The notes under the pieces: generated by a model
The model's input: the letters and a program-made list of their open reading frames with translations, nothing else
What the model was told of the DNA's origin: nothing
Databases searched by the model: none
Part shown: positions 17,349 through 28,622 of the stretch, in pieces
How the letters are laid out: every line of letters starts with the position of its first letter
Position numbering within the stretch: the first letter of the stretch is position 1
Position numbers and translations under genes: made by a program
Source: Saccharibacillus qingshengii
GTDB taxonomy: Bacteria > Bacillota > Bacilli > Paenibacillales > Paenibacillaceae
Assembly (NCBI RefSeq): GCF_013185195.1
Contig: NZ_JAAZWC010000007.1
Coordinates: 1-64,000, forward strand
DNA: 64,000 nucleotides
Reading direction: 5' to 3'

Positions 17349-18722
17349 TCACCAACCTTTCTCAGAATCGGCCTGGTGCAGCAGCTGCGCACGCACGTCG
17401 GAGATCAAATACAGCGTTCCGGACACAACCCCGAGGTCTTCCGGTCCGATTGAAGCTTCGAACTGTGTTAAAGCCGTTTTCCATTCGGGCTGAACGACGA
17501 TGCGAAGGTCCGGCTTGGCGTAATCCGCCCGCAGTCCCTCCGCAATCTCGGCCAGCGCCGAAGCCTTCATTTTTTTGCGAAAATCCGGTTCGGTCAAGAT
17601 CAATTCGTCGACCAAAGGCAGGATTGATTTGAAATAGTCCTCGTGGCTTTTGGTGGACAGCATCCCCATCATCAGCACCAATCGGCCGTAGGTCCAGCCG
17701 CTCTGCAGACTTTGTGCCAGCGCCGCCGCCCCTTCGGGGTTGTGCGCGCCGTCCATCAGAATCCGAGGCTCCTTGCGAACCAGCTCCATACGTCCGGCCC
17801 AGAATGTCTCTTTGAATCCGGCCGCCGTTTTCTCGTCGTCCAATTGGAACGCCATGTATTGGCGGAGCATTTCGAGCGCCATGAAAGCGCCCGCCGCATT
17901 CTCCAACTGATATTCTCCCCGCAGGGAAAGGGACAGATCGAACTCCCGGAACGGTCCTTTGAAATGCAGGCTTTGCCCGTTTTCACCGCTCTGCGTTTGT
18001 TCGTAGGAGAACTGCTCGCCCGCCACGTAACAGCTGCTTCGGCGTTCATGGGCCGTCCGTTTGATGACTTCCAGCGCTTCAGGCTGGCTGACGCTTGTAA
18101 CGACGGGGACGCCGGGCTTGATAATACCCGCTTTCTCCGTCGCAATCTTCTCCAAGGTGTCGCCAAGAATATCCATATGGTCGTGGCCCACATTCGTAAT
18201 GATCGAGAGAACCGGATTGACCAGGTTCGTCACATCCATGCGGCCGCCGAGCCCCGTCTCCCAAATAACGACATCCGGGAAACACACTTCGGCGTAATAC
18301 AAAATCGCAAGCGCCGTCGAGACTTCGAACATGGTCGGCGAACCGAGTTCGGTCTCCGCCAGGTTTTCCACGACGGGACGCAGCTTATTCGACAGCTTAA
18401 GCAGCACGTCGTCCGGAATATCCGCGCCGTTATATTGAAAACGGTTCGTGAACTTCGTGATATACGGCGATGTGAACGTGCCGACATCATAACCGTTGGC
18501 AATCAACGCACGGGTCAGAAAAGCGCAGGTCGATCCTTTGCCGTTCGTACCGGCGACATGAACGAACTTCAGGCGCCGGTGCGGATGCCCGAAATGTTCC
18601 ATCAGCGCTTCGATCCGTTCAAGACCCGGACGGATCCCGAACGGGATAAGCCCATTGATCCAGTCTACCGCTTCCGCGTAGGAAGTCAGGGACGCCGAAG
18701 CGCCCCGGTCGTTGTTGTCCAT
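17349..18722 (-). CDS. folC: Folylpolyglutamate/dihydrofolate synthase
   Basis: 457-aa Mur-ligase-fold enzyme that adds glutamate to (dihydro)folate. It has the P-loop GTNGKGSTCAFL (about 58-69), the omega-loop/magnesium site TSPYITKFTNR and the C-terminal DGAHNPEGA motif. Substrate range (dihydropteroate and/or tetrahydrofolate) cannot be decided from sequence. RBS AAGGTGGG; 12 bp after valS. Confidence 0.95.
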   Translation of the reverse strand: MDNNDRGASASLTSYAEAVDWINGLIPFGIRPGLERIEALMEHFGHPHRRLKFVHVAGTNGKGSTCAFLTRALIANGYDVGTFTSPYITKFTNRFQYNGADIPDDVLLKLSNKLRPVVENLAETELGSPTMFEVSTALAILYYAEVCFPDVVIWETGLGGRMDVTNLVNPVLSIITNVGHDHMDILGDTLEKIATEKAGIIKPGVPVVTSVSQPEALEVIKRTAHERRSSCYVAGEQFSYEQTQSGENGQSLHFKGPFREFDLSLSLRGEYQLENAAGAFMALEMLRQYMAFQLDDEKTAAGFKETFWAGRMELVRKEPRILMDGAHNPEGAAALAQSLQSGWTYGRLVLMMGMLSTKSHEDYFKSILPLVDELILTEPDFRKKMKASALAEIAEGLRADYAKPDLRIVVQPEWKTALTQFEASIGPEDLGVVSGTLYLISDVRAQLLHQADSEKGW

Positions 18723-18734
18723 GGCTGACCCACC

Positions 18735-21407
18735 TTACCCTTTCAATTCGGCAATACGGGCCAGTACCTTGTCGCGCTTGTCGGAATAATCGGCCTGCTT
18801 GGCGCGTTCTTCTTCGATGACATGCACCGGAGCTTTCGACGTGAAGCCCGGATTCGAGAGCTTCTTGTCGACGCGCTCCACTTCGGACGTCAGCGTTTTG
18901 ACTTCTTTTTCAAGCCGGACAATCTCTTGGGCGATATCGATCAGGCCCGCAAGCGGCAGATACAGCTCGGCTCCCGTGATCACCGACGTCATCGCTTTGT
19001 CCGGCGCCTGCAGATCCAGCCCGCTGGCATATTCGGACGTGTTGCAGAAGCGGCGGATATACCCTTCGTTGGCGCTCAGGATATCCAGCATCTCCGGCGA
19101 AGTGGCTTTGATGTTCAGCTCGATCTTTTTGCTCATCGGCACGTTCACTTCGGCGCGGATGTTGCGGACCGAACGGATGACTTCCATCAGCAGTTCCATT
19201 TCGCGCGCGGACGCCGGATTCTCGAACGACTCGTCGTAATTCGGCCACTGGGCCAGCGTAATGGTCTCGCCTTCGTGCGGCAGATGCTGCCAGATTTCTT
19301 CGGAGATAAACGGCATGAACGGGTGGATCATGCGCATCGTGCGGTCGAGCACGTAAGCGAGCACGGACTGCGTTTTCTTCTTTGCCGCTTCGTCTTCGCC
19401 GTACAGCGACAGCTTGGCGAATTCGATGTACCAATCGCACAGATCGTCCCAGATAAAGTTATACAGCAGGCGCCCGGTTTCCCCGAATTCGTACGAATCG
19501 ATCAGACGCGTAATATCGCGGGACGTCTCGTTCATCCGGTGCAGGATCCAGCGGTCGGCCGTCGTCAGGTCGCCGGTGATATCGATCTGGTCGTAGGTGA
19601 AGCCTTCGAGATTCATCAGCGCGAACCGCGAAGCGTTCCAGATCTTGTTCGCGAAATTGCGGATCTGTTCGACGCGTTCCCAGCGGAAGCGCAGATCCTG
19701 TCCCGGCGTGATGCCGGTGGACAGCATGAAGCGCATGGCGTCCGCGCCGTATTTCTCGATCACTTCGAGCGGATCGACGCCGTTGCCGAGCGATTTGGAC
19801 ATTTTGCGTCCTTCGCTGTCGCGCACCAAACCGTGGATGAGCGTATCTTTGAACGGCATTTTGCCGGTAAATTCATAGCCTTGGAAAATCATGCGCGATA
19901 CCCAGAACGGAATGATGTCGTAACCCGTAACGAGGACATCCACCGGATAGTAGCGCTTGAAGTCCGCGCTGTCTTCGTCCGGCCAACCCATCGTCGAGAA
20001 CGGCCAGAGCGCCGAGCTGAACCAGGTATCGAGGACATCGTTATCCTGCACCAGATCGTCGCGGCCGAGTTTCTCGCGCGCTTCTTCTTCGGTCTTGGCT
20101 ACGACCATCTCGCCCGTTTCCTGCGAATACCAGGCCGGAATCCGGTGACCCCACCACAGCTGACGGGAGATACACCAATCGCGTACGTTTTCCATCCAGT
20201 GCAGATAGGTCCGCTCGAAGCGGTCCGGTACGAACTTCACGCCTTCGCCGGATTTCTGTGCGTTTACGACCGGTTCCGCGAGCGGCTGCATTTTGACAAA
20301 CCACTGCGTGGACAAATAAGGCTCGACAACGGCGTCGGTACGCTCGCTGTGTCCCACCTGATGCAGATGGTCTTCGATCTTGATCAGGACGCCCTGTTCC
20401 TTGAGGTCGGCGACGATTTTCTTGCGGCAGTCCGCGCGGTCCATTCCTTCGTACGGACCGGCTTCGCCATTCATAATGCCGCCTTCGTCCATGACGATGA
20501 TCTGCGGCAGGTCGTGGCGCTGGCCCACTTCAAAATCGTTCGGATCGTGCGCCGGCGTAATCTTGACCGCGCCGCTGCCGAAGTCTTTCTCGACATACTC
20601 ATCGGCGATGACCGGAATCTCGCGGCCGATGATCGGCAGAACAAGCGTCTTCCCGATCATGCCCTGGTACCGCTCGTCTTCCGGGTGAACGGCCACGGCC
20701 GTATCGCCCAGCATCGTCTCCGGACGTGTCGTGGCGACCGTGATCGACCCACTGCCATCTTTGAGCGGATATGCCAGGTGATACAGATGGCCCTGCGTTT
20801 CCTTGTATTCCACTTCGATATCCGACAGCGCGGTACGTGCGGCCGGGTCCCAGTTGATAATGCGTTTGCCGCGGTAGATCAGGCCTTTGTCATACAGCTT
20901 GACGAATACTTCCTTGACCGCTTCGGACAATCCTTCGTCGAGCGTGAAGCGTTCGCGCGAATAGTCGAGCGACAGACCGATCTTCGCCCATTGGGCTTTG
21001 ATGTTGGCGGCATAGGTCTCTTTCCATTCCCACGTCTGCTCCAGGAATTTCTCGCGGCCCAGATCGTGGCGGGTTACGCCCTGTTCGCGCAGTTTCTGTT
21101 CGACTTTGGCCTGCGTGGCGATACCGGCATGGTCGGAGCCCGGCAGCCAGAGCGCATCGTATCCCTGCATCCGCTTGGTGCGAACCAGGATATCCTGCAA
21201 AGTAAAGTCCAGCGCGTGGCCGATATGCAGCACGCCCGTTACGTTCGGCGGCGGAATAACGATCGTATACGGCTTCGCTTCCGGCACGCGGCCCGCTTTG
21301 AAGAAGTCATTCTCCATCCAATACGTGTACCATTTTTGCTCCGCGGACTTCGGATCGTAAGTCGTCGGCAGCGACGTTTGGTTTTCGTTACTTTGAATAT
21401 CCGACAT
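18735..21407 (-). CDS. valS: Valyl-tRNA synthetase
   Basis: 890-aa class I synthetase. HIGH signature [16 protein letters not shown] (about 54-69), the editing CP1 domain (about 180-380; [19 protein letters not shown]), KMSKS motif [14 protein letters not shown] and a C-terminal coiled-coil tRNA-binding arm (about 820-890) are all present. RBS GGGAGGG. It is preceded by a T-box leader, so expression should rise when tRNA-Val is uncharged. First gene of valS-folC-murC. Confidence 0.98.
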   Translation of the reverse strand: MSDIQSNENQTSLPTTYDPKSAEQKWYTYWMENDFFKAGRVPEAKPYTIVIPPPNVTGVLHIGHALDFTLQDILVRTKRMQGYDALWLPGSDHAGIATQAKVEQKLREQGVTRHDLGREKFLEQTWEWKETYAANIKAQWAKIGLSLDYSRERFTLDEGLSEAVKEVFVKLYDKGLIYRGKRIINWDPAARTALSDIEVEYKETQGHLYHLAYPLKDGSGSITVATTRPETMLGDTAVAVHPEDERYQGMIGKTLVLPIIGREIPVIADEYVEKDFGSGAVKITPAHDPNDFEVGQRHDLPQIIVMDEGGIMNGEAGPYEGMDRADCRKKIVADLKEQGVLIKIEDHLHQVGHSERTDAVVEPYLSTQWFVKMQPLAEPVVNAQKSGEGVKFVPDRFERTYLHWMENVRDWCISRQLWWGHRIPAWYSQETGEMVVAKTEEEAREKLGRDDLVQDNDVLDTWFSSALWPFSTMGWPDEDSADFKRYYPVDVLVTGYDIIPFWVSRMIFQGYEFTGKMPFKDTLIHGLVRDSEGRKMSKSLGNGVDPLEVIEKYGADAMRFMLSTGITPGQDLRFRWERVEQIRNFANKIWNASRFALMNLEGFTYDQIDITGDLTTADRWILHRMNETSRDITRLIDSYEFGETGRLLYNFIWDDLCDWYIEFAKLSLYGEDEAAKKKTQSVLAYVLDRTMRMIHPFMPFISEEIWQHLPHEGETITLAQWPNYDESFENPASAREMELLMEVIRSVRNIRAEVNVPMSKKIELNIKATSPEMLDILSANEGYIRRFCNTSEYASGLDLQAPDKAMTSVITGAELYLPLAGLIDIAQEIVRLEKEVKTLTSEVERVDKKLSNPGFTSKAPVHVIEEERAKQADYSDKRDKVLARIAELKG

Positions 21408-21465
21408 CGGACAGCCCTCCCGTTATTCGTTCATTGGATTTTGTCTGAAAAACGATTAAAAAACA

Positions 21466-21865
21466 ATAAAAAAAGCCCTTCGTCGCAAAGGACGAAAGGA
21501 CTTGCTTTCGCGGTACCACCTTTGTTCCGCAGCCCACCGTTTTTCGAAGAAAAATCGGTTACCGTAATAAGACACCTAACCGTTTCCCAAAAGGAAAAGG
21601 TGATCTTCCCGGATCTCTCCGAGAAGCAGGCATGCTTGTTTGGCATGTTGGCTGCGGCACTCGTACGGATAACGGCCGTAAACCGGTCTTTCCTAGCTTT
21701 TGGCAATCAAGCAATCGAAGGACAAAAGGTTCAGAAAAACGACTCCCGGGCGACTTCGGCCAGCTTCGGTCCTGCGGAATCTTCCAGCCTGATGGATTCC
21801 GCTCTCTGAAGGGTCTGCTGCCTACTCTTCCCGTTCCCCGTCTTTGATTTAAAAGTTCATGAATA
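21466..21865 (-). promoter_or_regulatory. T-box riboswitch leader of valS
   Basis: The minus strand carries the T-box sequence AAAGGTGGTACCGCG (21509-21523), which pairs with the uncharged tRNA acceptor end. A terminator with arms GTCCTTTCGTC/GACGAAGGGC and a run of seven T (about 21466-21502) follows. Upstream are an AGAGAG motif (about 21808-21813) and helical stem I sequence. By position it controls valS, so the specifier should be a valine codon; I could not assign it securely by eye. A 113-codon open frame here is not a gene. Confidence 0.92.
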
Positions 21866-21871
21866 TCCTTT

Positions 21872-21900
21872 ATCATACCGTGAGCTTCCCCGCTCGTCAA
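21872..21900 (-). promoter_or_regulatory. Promoter of the valS leader
   Basis: TTGACG (21895-21900), 17-bp spacer and TATGAT (21872-21877) on the minus strand, just upstream of the T-box leader and 25 bp past the rluA stop. No terminator is visible between rluA and this promoter. Confidence 0.7.
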
Positions 21901-21924
21901 TGATTCTTCGCGAAAGCTGTCACG

Positions 21925-22866
21925 TCATGACAGACGATCGAGCAGATCTTCCATATCGCCCGGCAGCGGAGCGGAAATTTCGATCTGTTCACCGCCAAAA
22001 GGATGTCTGAACCCCAACTTTTCCCCGTGCAGAGCCTGACGGTTCAGCCGGTCGGCGGGGCCGCCATACAGCGTGTCGCCGATCAGCGGATGGCCGGCAT
22101 GGGCCATATGCACCCGAATCTGATGCGTCCGGCCGGTCTCCAGCACGAGCCGGACCAGGCTGGCGCGGCCGCCGGCCAGCGTCTCTACGCCTTCGACGCG
22201 AGTAAGCGCGTCCTGTCCGCCGGGAGAAATCCGCCGGCGGCTGTTATGATGGCGATCGCGGCCAATCGGCGCGTCGATTACCCGCAGGGACGGCGCGACC
22301 CTGCCCTGCACGATCGCCAGGTAGACGCGGCCGATTTCTTTGCCGCGCATCTGCTCGTCGAGCGCCTGCCGCGCGAGCTCGCCCTTGGCGTACAGCACCG
22401 GCCCGGACGTATGCTCGTCCAGCCGATGCACATGATGCACGGCGCAGGCTTCGCCGTGCATTTGGTAATGCGCGGCGACGGCGTTCGCCAGCGTCAGGCG
22501 CTGCGCGCCTCCGTCGGGATGCACCGGCATCCCGGCAGGCTTGTGGACGACGAGGCAGAAGTCGTCCTCATACAGCGCTTCGATCCCGTCTTCCGTCCAG
22601 ACGGGCTCGAAGCCAAGGTCTTCGTCCGGGCGCAGCCGCAGCCGCACGCGGCCGCCCCGGACCTGCATTTCGCCCGCGTGCAGCAGCCGGCGGGCCAGCT
22701 TCTCCGGCACGCCCAGCGCAGCGGCGGCCGAGATTTCCAGGCCGGCAGCCGTTACCGCGCCCAGGTCTTCCGCTTCCCGTCTTCCTTCATCTTCTTCGCT
22801 CCGGGGAGTCTTGGCCGGCAGCGCCGTCTCGACCCACTCGCCGCGGCGCGTCCAGGAACGCGCCAT
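21925..22866 (-). CDS. RluA-family rRNA/tRNA pseudouridine synthase
   Basis: 313-aa pseudouridine synthase. The catalytic Asp lies in HRLDEHTSGPVL (about 147-158), with VHKPAGMPVHPDGG and the C-terminal GRTHQIRVHMAHAGHPLIGD motif. An N-terminal S4-like region (about 55-80) may bind RNA. The target uridine cannot be told from sequence. It overlaps the hemL stop by 1 nt (TGATG) and is the last gene of the hem operon; a role in heme synthesis is not implied. Unusually GC-rich codon use compared with its neighbours. Confidence 0.92.
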   Translation of the reverse strand: MARSWTRRGEWVETALPAKTPRSEEDEGRREAEDLGAVTAAGLEISAAAALGVPEKLARRLLHAGEMQVRGGRVRLRLRPDEDLGFEPVWTEDGIEALYEDDFCLVVHKPAGMPVHPDGGAQRLTLANAVAAHYQMHGEACAVHHVHRLDEHTSGPVLYAKGELARQALDEQMRGKEIGRVYLAIVQGRVAPSLRVIDAPIGRDRHHNSRRRISPGGQDALTRVEGVETLAGGRASLVRLVLETGRTHQIRVHMAHAGHPLIGDTLYGGPADRLNRQALHGEKLGFRHPFGGEQIEISAPLPGDMEDLLDRLS

Positions 22867-24167
22867 CAGAGCGACCGCAGCGCGCTGCGGTGCGCGTCGA
22901 TCGTGGCATCGATATCGGCGTCGCTGTGCACGCCCGATACGAACATGCCTTCAAACTGCGAAGGCGCCACGCTGACACCGCGGTCGATCATGGCGGCGAA
23001 ATAACGGCGGAACAGGTCCAGATCGCTGGCTTTGGCCGTATCGTAATCGACGACGGGGCCTTCGTTAAAGAACGGGCAGACCATCGAACCGACCCGGTTG
23101 ATCGTCACGGGGATGCCCGCTTCCCGGGCGTTGTTCTCGAAGCCCGCCTGCAGACGCGCCCCCGCTTCTTCGAGACGTTCGTAAACGGCCGGCGTCAGCA
23201 GGTTCAGCGTCGTATACCCCGCGGCCATCGCCAGCGGATTGCCGCTGAGCGTACCCGCCTGGTAGATCGGACCGCTCGGAGCGATCTGTTCCATGATCTC
23301 CCGCTTGCCGCCGTAAGCGCCGACCGGCAGGCCGCCGCCGATCACTTTGCCGAAGCAGGTCAGATCGGGCGTGACGCCGAAGCGCCCCTGCGCCGAATTC
23401 AAGCCGACGCGGAAGCCGGTCATCACTTCGTCAAAAATCAGCAGGCTGCCGTAACGCTCCGTCACTTCGCGCAGCCCTTCCAGGAAGCCCGCTTTTGGAG
23501 GAACGACGCCCATATTCCCGGCAACCGGTTCAACGATGACGCAGGCGATCTGTTCGCCGAACTTGTCAAAAGCCACCCGGAACGAATCCAGGTCGTTGTA
23601 AGGAACCGTAATCGTATTCGAAGCTACGGATTCCGGTACGCCCGGACTGTCCGGCAGTCCCAATGTGGCGACTCCGGAACCCGCTTTGATCAGCAGGCTG
23701 TCGCCGTGCCCGTGATAGGAACCTTCGAACTTCAGGATCTTGTCCCGCTTGGTGACTCCCCGCGCAAGGCGGATCGCGCTCATCGTCGCTTCGGTGCCGG
23801 AGTTGACCATACGCACAATATCGACCGACGGGACCCGTTCGGCGACAAGCTTGGCCATTTCGGTTTCGAGCAGCGTCGGCGCACCGAAGCTCGTGCCTTT
23901 GGCAGCCGTTTCCTGCAGCGCGCGTACAACCTCGGGATGCGCATGCCCCATAATCAGCGGTCCCCAGGAACCGACGTAATCGATAAAGGTATTGCCGTCG
24001 ATATCGTAGACCCGGCAGCCTTCTCCGCGCTCGATATAAACCGGTGTCAGGCCGACCGATTTGAATGCCCGGACCGGACTGTTGACGCCGCCGGGAATAT
24101 ATTTTTTGGCTTCTTCAAAAGCGGCACTTGAACGGGTGTCGATGCGTTTGGATACGGATTCGCTCAT
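22866..24167 (-). CDS. hemL: Glutamate-1-semialdehyde 2,1-aminomutase
   Basis: 433-aa PLP enzyme converting glutamate-1-semialdehyde to 5-aminolevulinate (C5 pathway). Key motifs: [11 protein letters not shown] at the N-terminus, [21 protein letters not shown] and the PLP lysine in [26 protein letters not shown]. It pairs with HemA (glutamyl-tRNA reductase) in the same operon. Confidence 0.97.
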   Translation of the reverse strand: MSESVSKRIDTRSSAAFEEAKKYIPGGVNSPVRAFKSVGLTPVYIERGEGCRVYDIDGNTFIDYVGSWGPLIMGHAHPEVVRALQETAAKGTSFGAPTLLETEMAKLVAERVPSVDIVRMVNSGTEATMSAIRLARGVTKRDKILKFEGSYHGHGDSLLIKAGSGVATLGLPDSPGVPESVASNTITVPYNDLDSFRVAFDKFGEQIACVIVEPVAGNMGVVPPKAGFLEGLREVTERYGSLLIFDEVMTGFRVGLNSAQGRFGVTPDLTCFGKVIGGGLPVGAYGGKREIMEQIAPSGPIYQAGTLSGNPLAMAAGYTTLNLLTPAVYERLEEAGARLQAGFENNAREAGIPVTINRVGSMVCPFFNEGPVVDYDTAKASDLDLFRRYFAAMIDRGVSVAPSQFEGMFVSGVHSDADIDATIDAHRSALRSL

Positions 24168-24282
24168 GAAATCACTCCTTGGAAAATGGATCGTCCGGCA
24201 GCTTCGCGCCAGAATACGGCGAAAGGCCGGACGTTGAACCGATCCGTTCGGGAATCGGTGTGGAAACGCCGTTTGGCCTGGC

Positions 24283-25290
24283 TCAGTTCCGGGCTTCGCG
24301 CAGCCAGCGGGCCGCGTCTTTGGAATGATACGTGATAATGATATCGGCGCCGGCGCGTTTGAGGCCGGTCAGCAGCTCGAGTACGATCGCTTTTTCGCTA
24401 ATCCAGCCGTTGGCCGAAGCCGCTTTGACCATCGAATACTCGCCGCTGACGTTGTAAGCGACCAGCGGCAGATCGAATTCGTTCTTGATGGTGCGGATAA
24501 TATCCATGTAAGCCAAGGCCGGTTTGACCATCAGCATATCCGCGCCTTCCTGCACATCGCTCTCCGCTTCGCGGATCGCTTCCAAGGCATTGGCCGGGTC
24601 CATTTGATACGTTTTGCGGTCGCCGAACTGCGGTGCGGACTCGGCTGCTTCGCGAAACGGCCCGTAGAAAGCCGACGCATACTTGACGGAATAGGCCATA
24701 ATCGGAATTTGGTCGTAACCCGCCTCGTCCAATCCTGTACGGATCGCCAGCACGTAACCGTCCATCATATTCGAAGGGGCGATGATGTCCGCTCCCGCTT
24801 CCGCCTGCGAGACGGCCGTCCGTACGAGCAGTTTGAGCGACTCGTCGTTCAGTACATCGCCGTGTACATGACCGTCCCGCTCGAAAGTATGCACCATTCC
24901 GCAGTGACCGTGATCCGTAAACTCGCACAAGCACGTATCGGCTACGACAAGCAGATCCGGATGCCACTCTTTGACTTTGCGCGTCGCCTGCTGGATAATG
25001 CCATCCTGCGCATAAGCTTCCGTTCCCAGGCTGTCTTTCGTTTCGGGAATCCCGAACAAGATGACCGCTTTGATGCCCAGTTCCGCAATTTCGTCCACTT
25101 CGCCGCGGAGCGTATCCAGCGAGAATTGGTACACGCCCGGCATCGATCCGATTTCTTTTTTTACGCCTTCGCCGTACGTGACGAAGATCGGCATGATAAA
25201 GTCGTCCGCGCTGATCGCCGTTTCGCGCACCATGCTGCGAAGTGCCGCAGTGCGGCGCAGACGGCGATGTCTGACTGTAGGAAATGCCAT
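24283..25290 (-). CDS. hemB: Porphobilinogen synthase (5-aminolevulinate dehydratase)
   Basis: 335-aa enzyme condensing two 5-aminolevulinates to porphobilinogen. It has the metal-binding cysteine cluster [14 protein letters not shown] (about 117-130), typical of zinc-dependent enzymes. Schiff-base lysines lie in [13 protein letters not shown] and in [12 protein letters not shown]. It follows cobA/hemD after an unusually long 181-bp gap that contains a GC-rich hairpin at about 25426-25460. Confidence 0.97.
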   Translation of the reverse strand: MAFPTVRHRRLRRTAALRSMVRETAISADDFIMPIFVTYGEGVKKEIGSMPGVYQFSLDTLRGEVDEIAELGIKAVILFGIPETKDSLGTEAYAQDGIIQQATRKVKEWHPDLLVVADTCLCEFTDHGHCGMVHTFERDGHVHGDVLNDESLKLLVRTAVSQAEAGADIIAPSNMMDGYVLAIRTGLDEAGYDQIPIMAYSVKYASAFYGPFREAAESAPQFGDRKTYQMDPANALEAIREAESDVQEGADMLMVKPALAYMDIIRTIKNEFDLPLVAYNVSGEYSMVKAASANGWISEKAIVLELLTGLKRAGADIIITYHSKDAARWLREARN

Positions 25291-25471
25291 GATAAAAAAC
25301 TCCTTTATTTATAAATTGAGCGAAGAATCCGCAGATCGAGGCCCAGTTCCGCTTCGATCCGGCTTCGCCTGATTTCGACCCTGTTTCTTATTTAACCGTT
25401 CCAAGCCGATTTATTCCCGCAGCAAACCGGCCGGATCTTCCCCAGGAGGAATCCGGCCTTCATGATCCGCT

Positions 25472-27028
25472 TCACAAATCCATTTTGTTCGTGCTTGCTT
25501 TCCAGACGCAAAGCGCGGTCAACAGTCCTTCGATGGTCGCTTCTTCCGCCAGCAGATCGACGTTCAATCCGGATTCCTTGGCCGTTTTGGCCGTTTGAGG
25601 GCCGATGCAGGCGATCGTAGAGCGATTCAGAAGAGCCGCCGGGTCCGTTTCCCCCATCCGTTTCAGTACCGCAATCAGATTGCGTACGGTGGACGAACTG
25701 GTGAACGTCACCGCGTGAACTTTGTCTTCCTGCAGCAGATCCAGCAGTTCTTCGTCGTCTTCTCCCGTCAGCACGGTCTCATACGTATCGAGTTCCGTCA
25801 CGTTCAGTCCGCGTGCGCGCAGCGTCTCGGACATCCAGGTACGGGCCAGATCGCCGCGGGGCAGAAGCACGCACTGCCCCGGCAGCATCCGCTCTCCGTA
25901 AGAGGCGATCATGCCTTCGGCGTCGAACGTCTCCGGAGGAGCTTCGCAGCGAATACCGCGGCTGCGAAGCGCTTCGATCGTAGCTGGTCCAACGGCCGCA
26001 ATCTTGGCCCGGTGGAACGCCCGGACATCCAGTCCTTCTCTGTCCAAATGCTCGAAGAAATACTCCACGCCGTTTACGCTGGTAAAAAAGACCCAGTCGT
26101 AACTCTCGGCTGCCGCAAACGCTTCGCGAATCGCCGCAAGCTTGTCTTCCCCTTCGGGCATGACGGTCTCGATCACGGGGAACTCATACGGCTCGCCGCC
26201 GAGTTCTTCGATCCGGTCGACCAATTCGCTGGCCTGGCTGCGCGATCGGGTGACGAGGATGCGGCGTCCGAACAGAGGCATCTGTTCCGCCCATTGGAGG
26301 CGATCCCGCTGTCCGACAACATCGCCTACTACGATAACCGCGGGAGGCCTGAATTCGCGTTCGGCTACCTTCTCCGCAATATCCGCAAGCGTGCCGACAA
26401 GCGTCTCCTGTTCGGCGCGGGTTCCCCAGCGGACCAGAGCGACCGGCGTCGAAGCCGGGCGGCCGTGTTTCAACAGCTGCGCCGTAATATGTCCGATCTG
26501 GGCTACGCCCATCATGAACACCAGCGTGCCGGTCGCATTCGTTACTTTGTCCCATTTGATCATCTTGTCGAGTTTCTCGGGATTCTCGTGTCCCGTGATG
26601 ACCGAGAACGAAGAAGCCAGATTCCGGTGTGTAACCGGGATGCCGGCATAAGCGGGAACAGCGATCGAAGACGTAATCCCCGGTACGATCTCGTAGACAA
26701 TATCGTGCTTGCGCAGTTCTTCCGCTTCTTCGCCCACCCGGCCGAACACGGTCGGATCGCCGCCTTTGAGACGCACGACGACAAGGCCTTCAAGCGCCAG
26801 ATCGACCAGCAGCTTGTTGATATCTTCCTGCTTCATCGTATGGCGTTCCGTCCGTTTGCCGACATAGATCTTTCGGGCTCCCGGTTTCATCTGACGCAGC
26901 AATCTCGGACTGGCCAACCGGTCGTATACGACCGCATCGGCTTTTTTGATACATTCCAGTCCTTTGATCGTAATCAGTTTGGCATCGCCGGGGCCTGCAC
27001 CGACCAGATATACTTTTCCCTTGCTCAT
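25472..27028 (-). CDS. cobA-hemD: Fused uroporphyrinogen-III C-methyltransferase / uroporphyrinogen-III synthase
   Basis: 518-aa two-domain protein. Residues about 1-245 are a SUMT/CobA methyltransferase (KVYLVGAGPGDAKLITIKG; VVRLKGGDPTVFGR; GHENP) making precorrin-2 for siroheme or cobalamin. Residues about 255-510 are HemD (RRILVTRSRSQASELVDRI; FTSVNGVEYFF), which closes hydroxymethylbilane to uroporphyrinogen III. The start at 27028 has GAGGGG upstream. The fusion, also seen in [13 protein letters not shown] Paenibacillaceae, places ring closure and the first siroheme step on one polypeptide, next to sirC. Confidence 0.94.
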   Translation of the reverse strand: MSKGKVYLVGAGPGDAKLITIKGLECIKKADAVVYDRLASPRLLRQMKPGARKIYVGKRTERHTMKQEDINKLLVDLALEGLVVVRLKGGDPTVFGRVGEEAEELRKHDIVYEIVPGITSSIAVPAYAGIPVTHRNLASSFSVITGHENPEKLDKMIKWDKVTNATGTLVFMMGVAQIGHITAQLLKHGRPASTPVALVRWGTRAEQETLVGTLADIAEKVAEREFRPPAVIVVGDVVGQRDRLQWAEQMPLFGRRILVTRSRSQASELVDRIEELGGEPYEFPVIETVMPEGEDKLAAIREAFAAAESYDWVFFTSVNGVEYFFEHLDREGLDVRAFHRAKIAAVGPATIEALRSRGIRCEAPPETFDAEGMIASYGERMLPGQCVLLPRGDLARTWMSETLRARGLNVTELDTYETVLTGEDDEELLDLLQEDKVHAVTFTSSSTVRNLIAVLKRMGETDPAALLNRSTIACIGPQTAKTAKESGLNVDLLAEEATIEGLLTALCVWKASTNKMDL

Positions 27029-27032
27029 CCGT

Positions 27033-27965
27033 TCAACCCCTCGCCTGTTCAAGAATCTCGTCCGCGCCTTTATCCGCCAGCATCCGGGCCACTTCGCGTC
27101 CCAATACTTCCGGATCGGTTCCCGACGCGGACTCTTTCAGCAGGATGCTGCCGTCAGGCCGGCCGACAAGACCCGTTAGATGCACCGTAGCGCCGTCTTC
27201 GCCCAATACCGCATACGCGCCGATCGGAACCTGGCAGCCGCCGTTCAGCGACAGCAGCAGCGAGCGTTCAGCCGATACCGTAAGCGCTGTATCGGCATCT
27301 TGATAACGCGCCAACAGTTCCCGCAGTTCCGCGTCGTTCTCCCGGCATTCGATGCCAAGCGCACCCTGGCCGACGGCCGGCAGGCAGATCTCTACAGGAA
27401 TGTAGGAGGTAATGCGATCTTCCCATCCCATGCGCTTAAGACCGGCTGCCGCCAGCAGAATCGCATCGAATCCTTCGCTCTCCAGCTTGCGCAGACGCGA
27501 ATCGATATTGCCGCGAATCCATTCCAGCTTCAGGTCCGGCCGGTAGGCCAGCAGCTGGCTGGAACGCCGCAAACTGCTCGTTCCTACTTTGGCTCCGTGA
27601 GGCAGGCCGTCGAGGTCGACTCCTTCTCGGGAGATCAGACAGTCCCGGGCATCCTGGCGCAGAGGTACGGCTCCGTTGACCAGTCTTTCCGGCAGCACCG
27701 CAGGCATATCCTTCATGCTGTGTACGGCCATATCGATTTCGCCGTCAAGCAGCGCCTGTTCGATTTCTTTGACGAACAATCCTTTGCCGCCAACTTTCGA
27801 CAGGGTCACATCCAGGATCCGGTCGCCTTTGGTAATGATTTTTTTCACTTCAAAACCGACGGCGAGGCCCAGATCGCCGGCCAGGCGTTCCAATTCCCCG
27901 ATCACCTGGTTCGTCTGCGTCAGCGCCAGCGCGCTTTGTCTCGTTCCCACTACGATTGTACGCAT
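27033..27965 (-). CDS. hemC: Hydroxymethylbilane synthase (porphobilinogen deaminase)
   Basis: 310-aa enzyme polymerising four porphobilinogens. N-terminal [37 protein letters not shown], and the dipyrromethane cofactor Cys in [13 protein letters not shown] are present. The start at 27965 is supported by GGGAGGAATAAAGGAA. A frame opening at 28022 would overlap sirC by 52 nt. It lies 5 bp after sirC. Confidence 0.97.
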   Translation of the reverse strand: MRTIVVGTRQSALALTQTNQVIGELERLAGDLGLAVGFEVKKIITKGDRILDVTLSKVGGKGLFVKEIEQALLDGEIDMAVHSMKDMPAVLPERLVNGAVPLRQDARDCLISREGVDLDGLPHGAKVGTSSLRRSSQLLAYRPDLKLEWIRGNIDSRLRKLESEGFDAILLAAAGLKRMGWEDRITSYIPVEICLPAVGQGALGIECRENDAELRELLARYQDADTALTVSAERSLLLSLNGGCQVPIGAYAVLGEDGATVHLTGLVGRPDGSILLKESASGTDPEVLGREVARMLADKGADEILEQARG

Positions 27966-27970
27966 TTCCT

Positions 27971-28618
27971 TTATTCCTCCCGCTCTTTCGCTATCCATGC
28001 GGCGGCTGCGGCTTCGCTCCACGGCACGAATGTCTCTTTTCTGATCTGGTCCAGTATATCCTTTTCCGACAGTTTTCGCATCAGCCGATGCCGGATTTCG
28101 GGTTCTTTCACAAGCTCCCTGACCTGTCTGCGCATAAAAAAAAGAAACTCGGCATACGTTTCGTATTCATCGCCGAAACGTTCGTCGAGTTCCCGAATCA
28201 GCGCGGACGCCGCGGCCGGACCGGCACCGGACGTCGACGCCGCTACCACGAGCCTGCCCCGGCGCATGACCGCCGGATGGATAAAGTTCCCTGCCTCTGC
28301 GCGGCTGGATACATTGACAAGCACCCCGCAGCGGCGGGCCGCTTCGGCCAACCGTTCGTTGAACGCTTCATCGCCGCTGGCCGCATAAACCAAACGGAAG
28401 CCTTCAACGTCTTCTTCGGAAGCTTCACGGGCGACCCAGCGCAGCTTACCTGCCTTTTCCAGCTTCCGGATCTCTTCACCCGCTTCGGGACTGACTACGG
28501 TAATCACGGCGCCGGCCGCGGCCAGCTGCCCCGCTTTCCGGCCCGCTATTTTCCCGCCGCCGATCACCAGCACCTTCGTACCGCTTACGTCGAGCATAAT
28601 CGGCATATATTCCGTCAT
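27971..28618 (-). CDS. sirC: Precorrin-2 dehydrogenase / siroheme-pathway protein (SirC/YlnF type)
   Basis: 215-aa NAD-dependent enzyme oxidising precorrin-2 to sirohydrochlorin. The Rossmann motif [22 protein letters not shown] lies at about 16-37, with the [15 protein letters not shown] segment typical of the CysG N-terminal/SirC dimerisation domain. A separate ferrochelatase is not in the window. It sits between hemX and hemC. Confidence 0.9.
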   Translation of the reverse strand: MTEYMPIMLDVSGTKVLVIGGGKIAGRKAGQLAAAGAVITVVSPEAGEEIRKLEKAGKLRWVAREASEEDVEGFRLVYAASGDEAFNERLAEAARRCGVLVNVSSRAEAGNFIHPAVMRRGRLVVAASTSGAGPAAASALIRELDERFGDEYETYAEFLFFMRRQVRELVKEPEIRHRLMRKLSEKDILDQIRKETFVPWSEAAAAAWIAKEREE

Positions 28619-28622
28619 GCGA

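Noticed and set aside
18822-21809. A 995-codon open frame opposite valS
   Set aside because: It is a mirror of the GC-rich valS coding strand, has no RBS, and the protein has no recognisable domain. Many similar long antisense frames occur opposite obg, murC, lon, hemL and others.
21559-21900. 113-codon open frame upstream of valS
   Set aside because: The region is the T-box leader, with a canonical T-box sequence and terminator. It has no RBS, and the frame overlaps the promoter.
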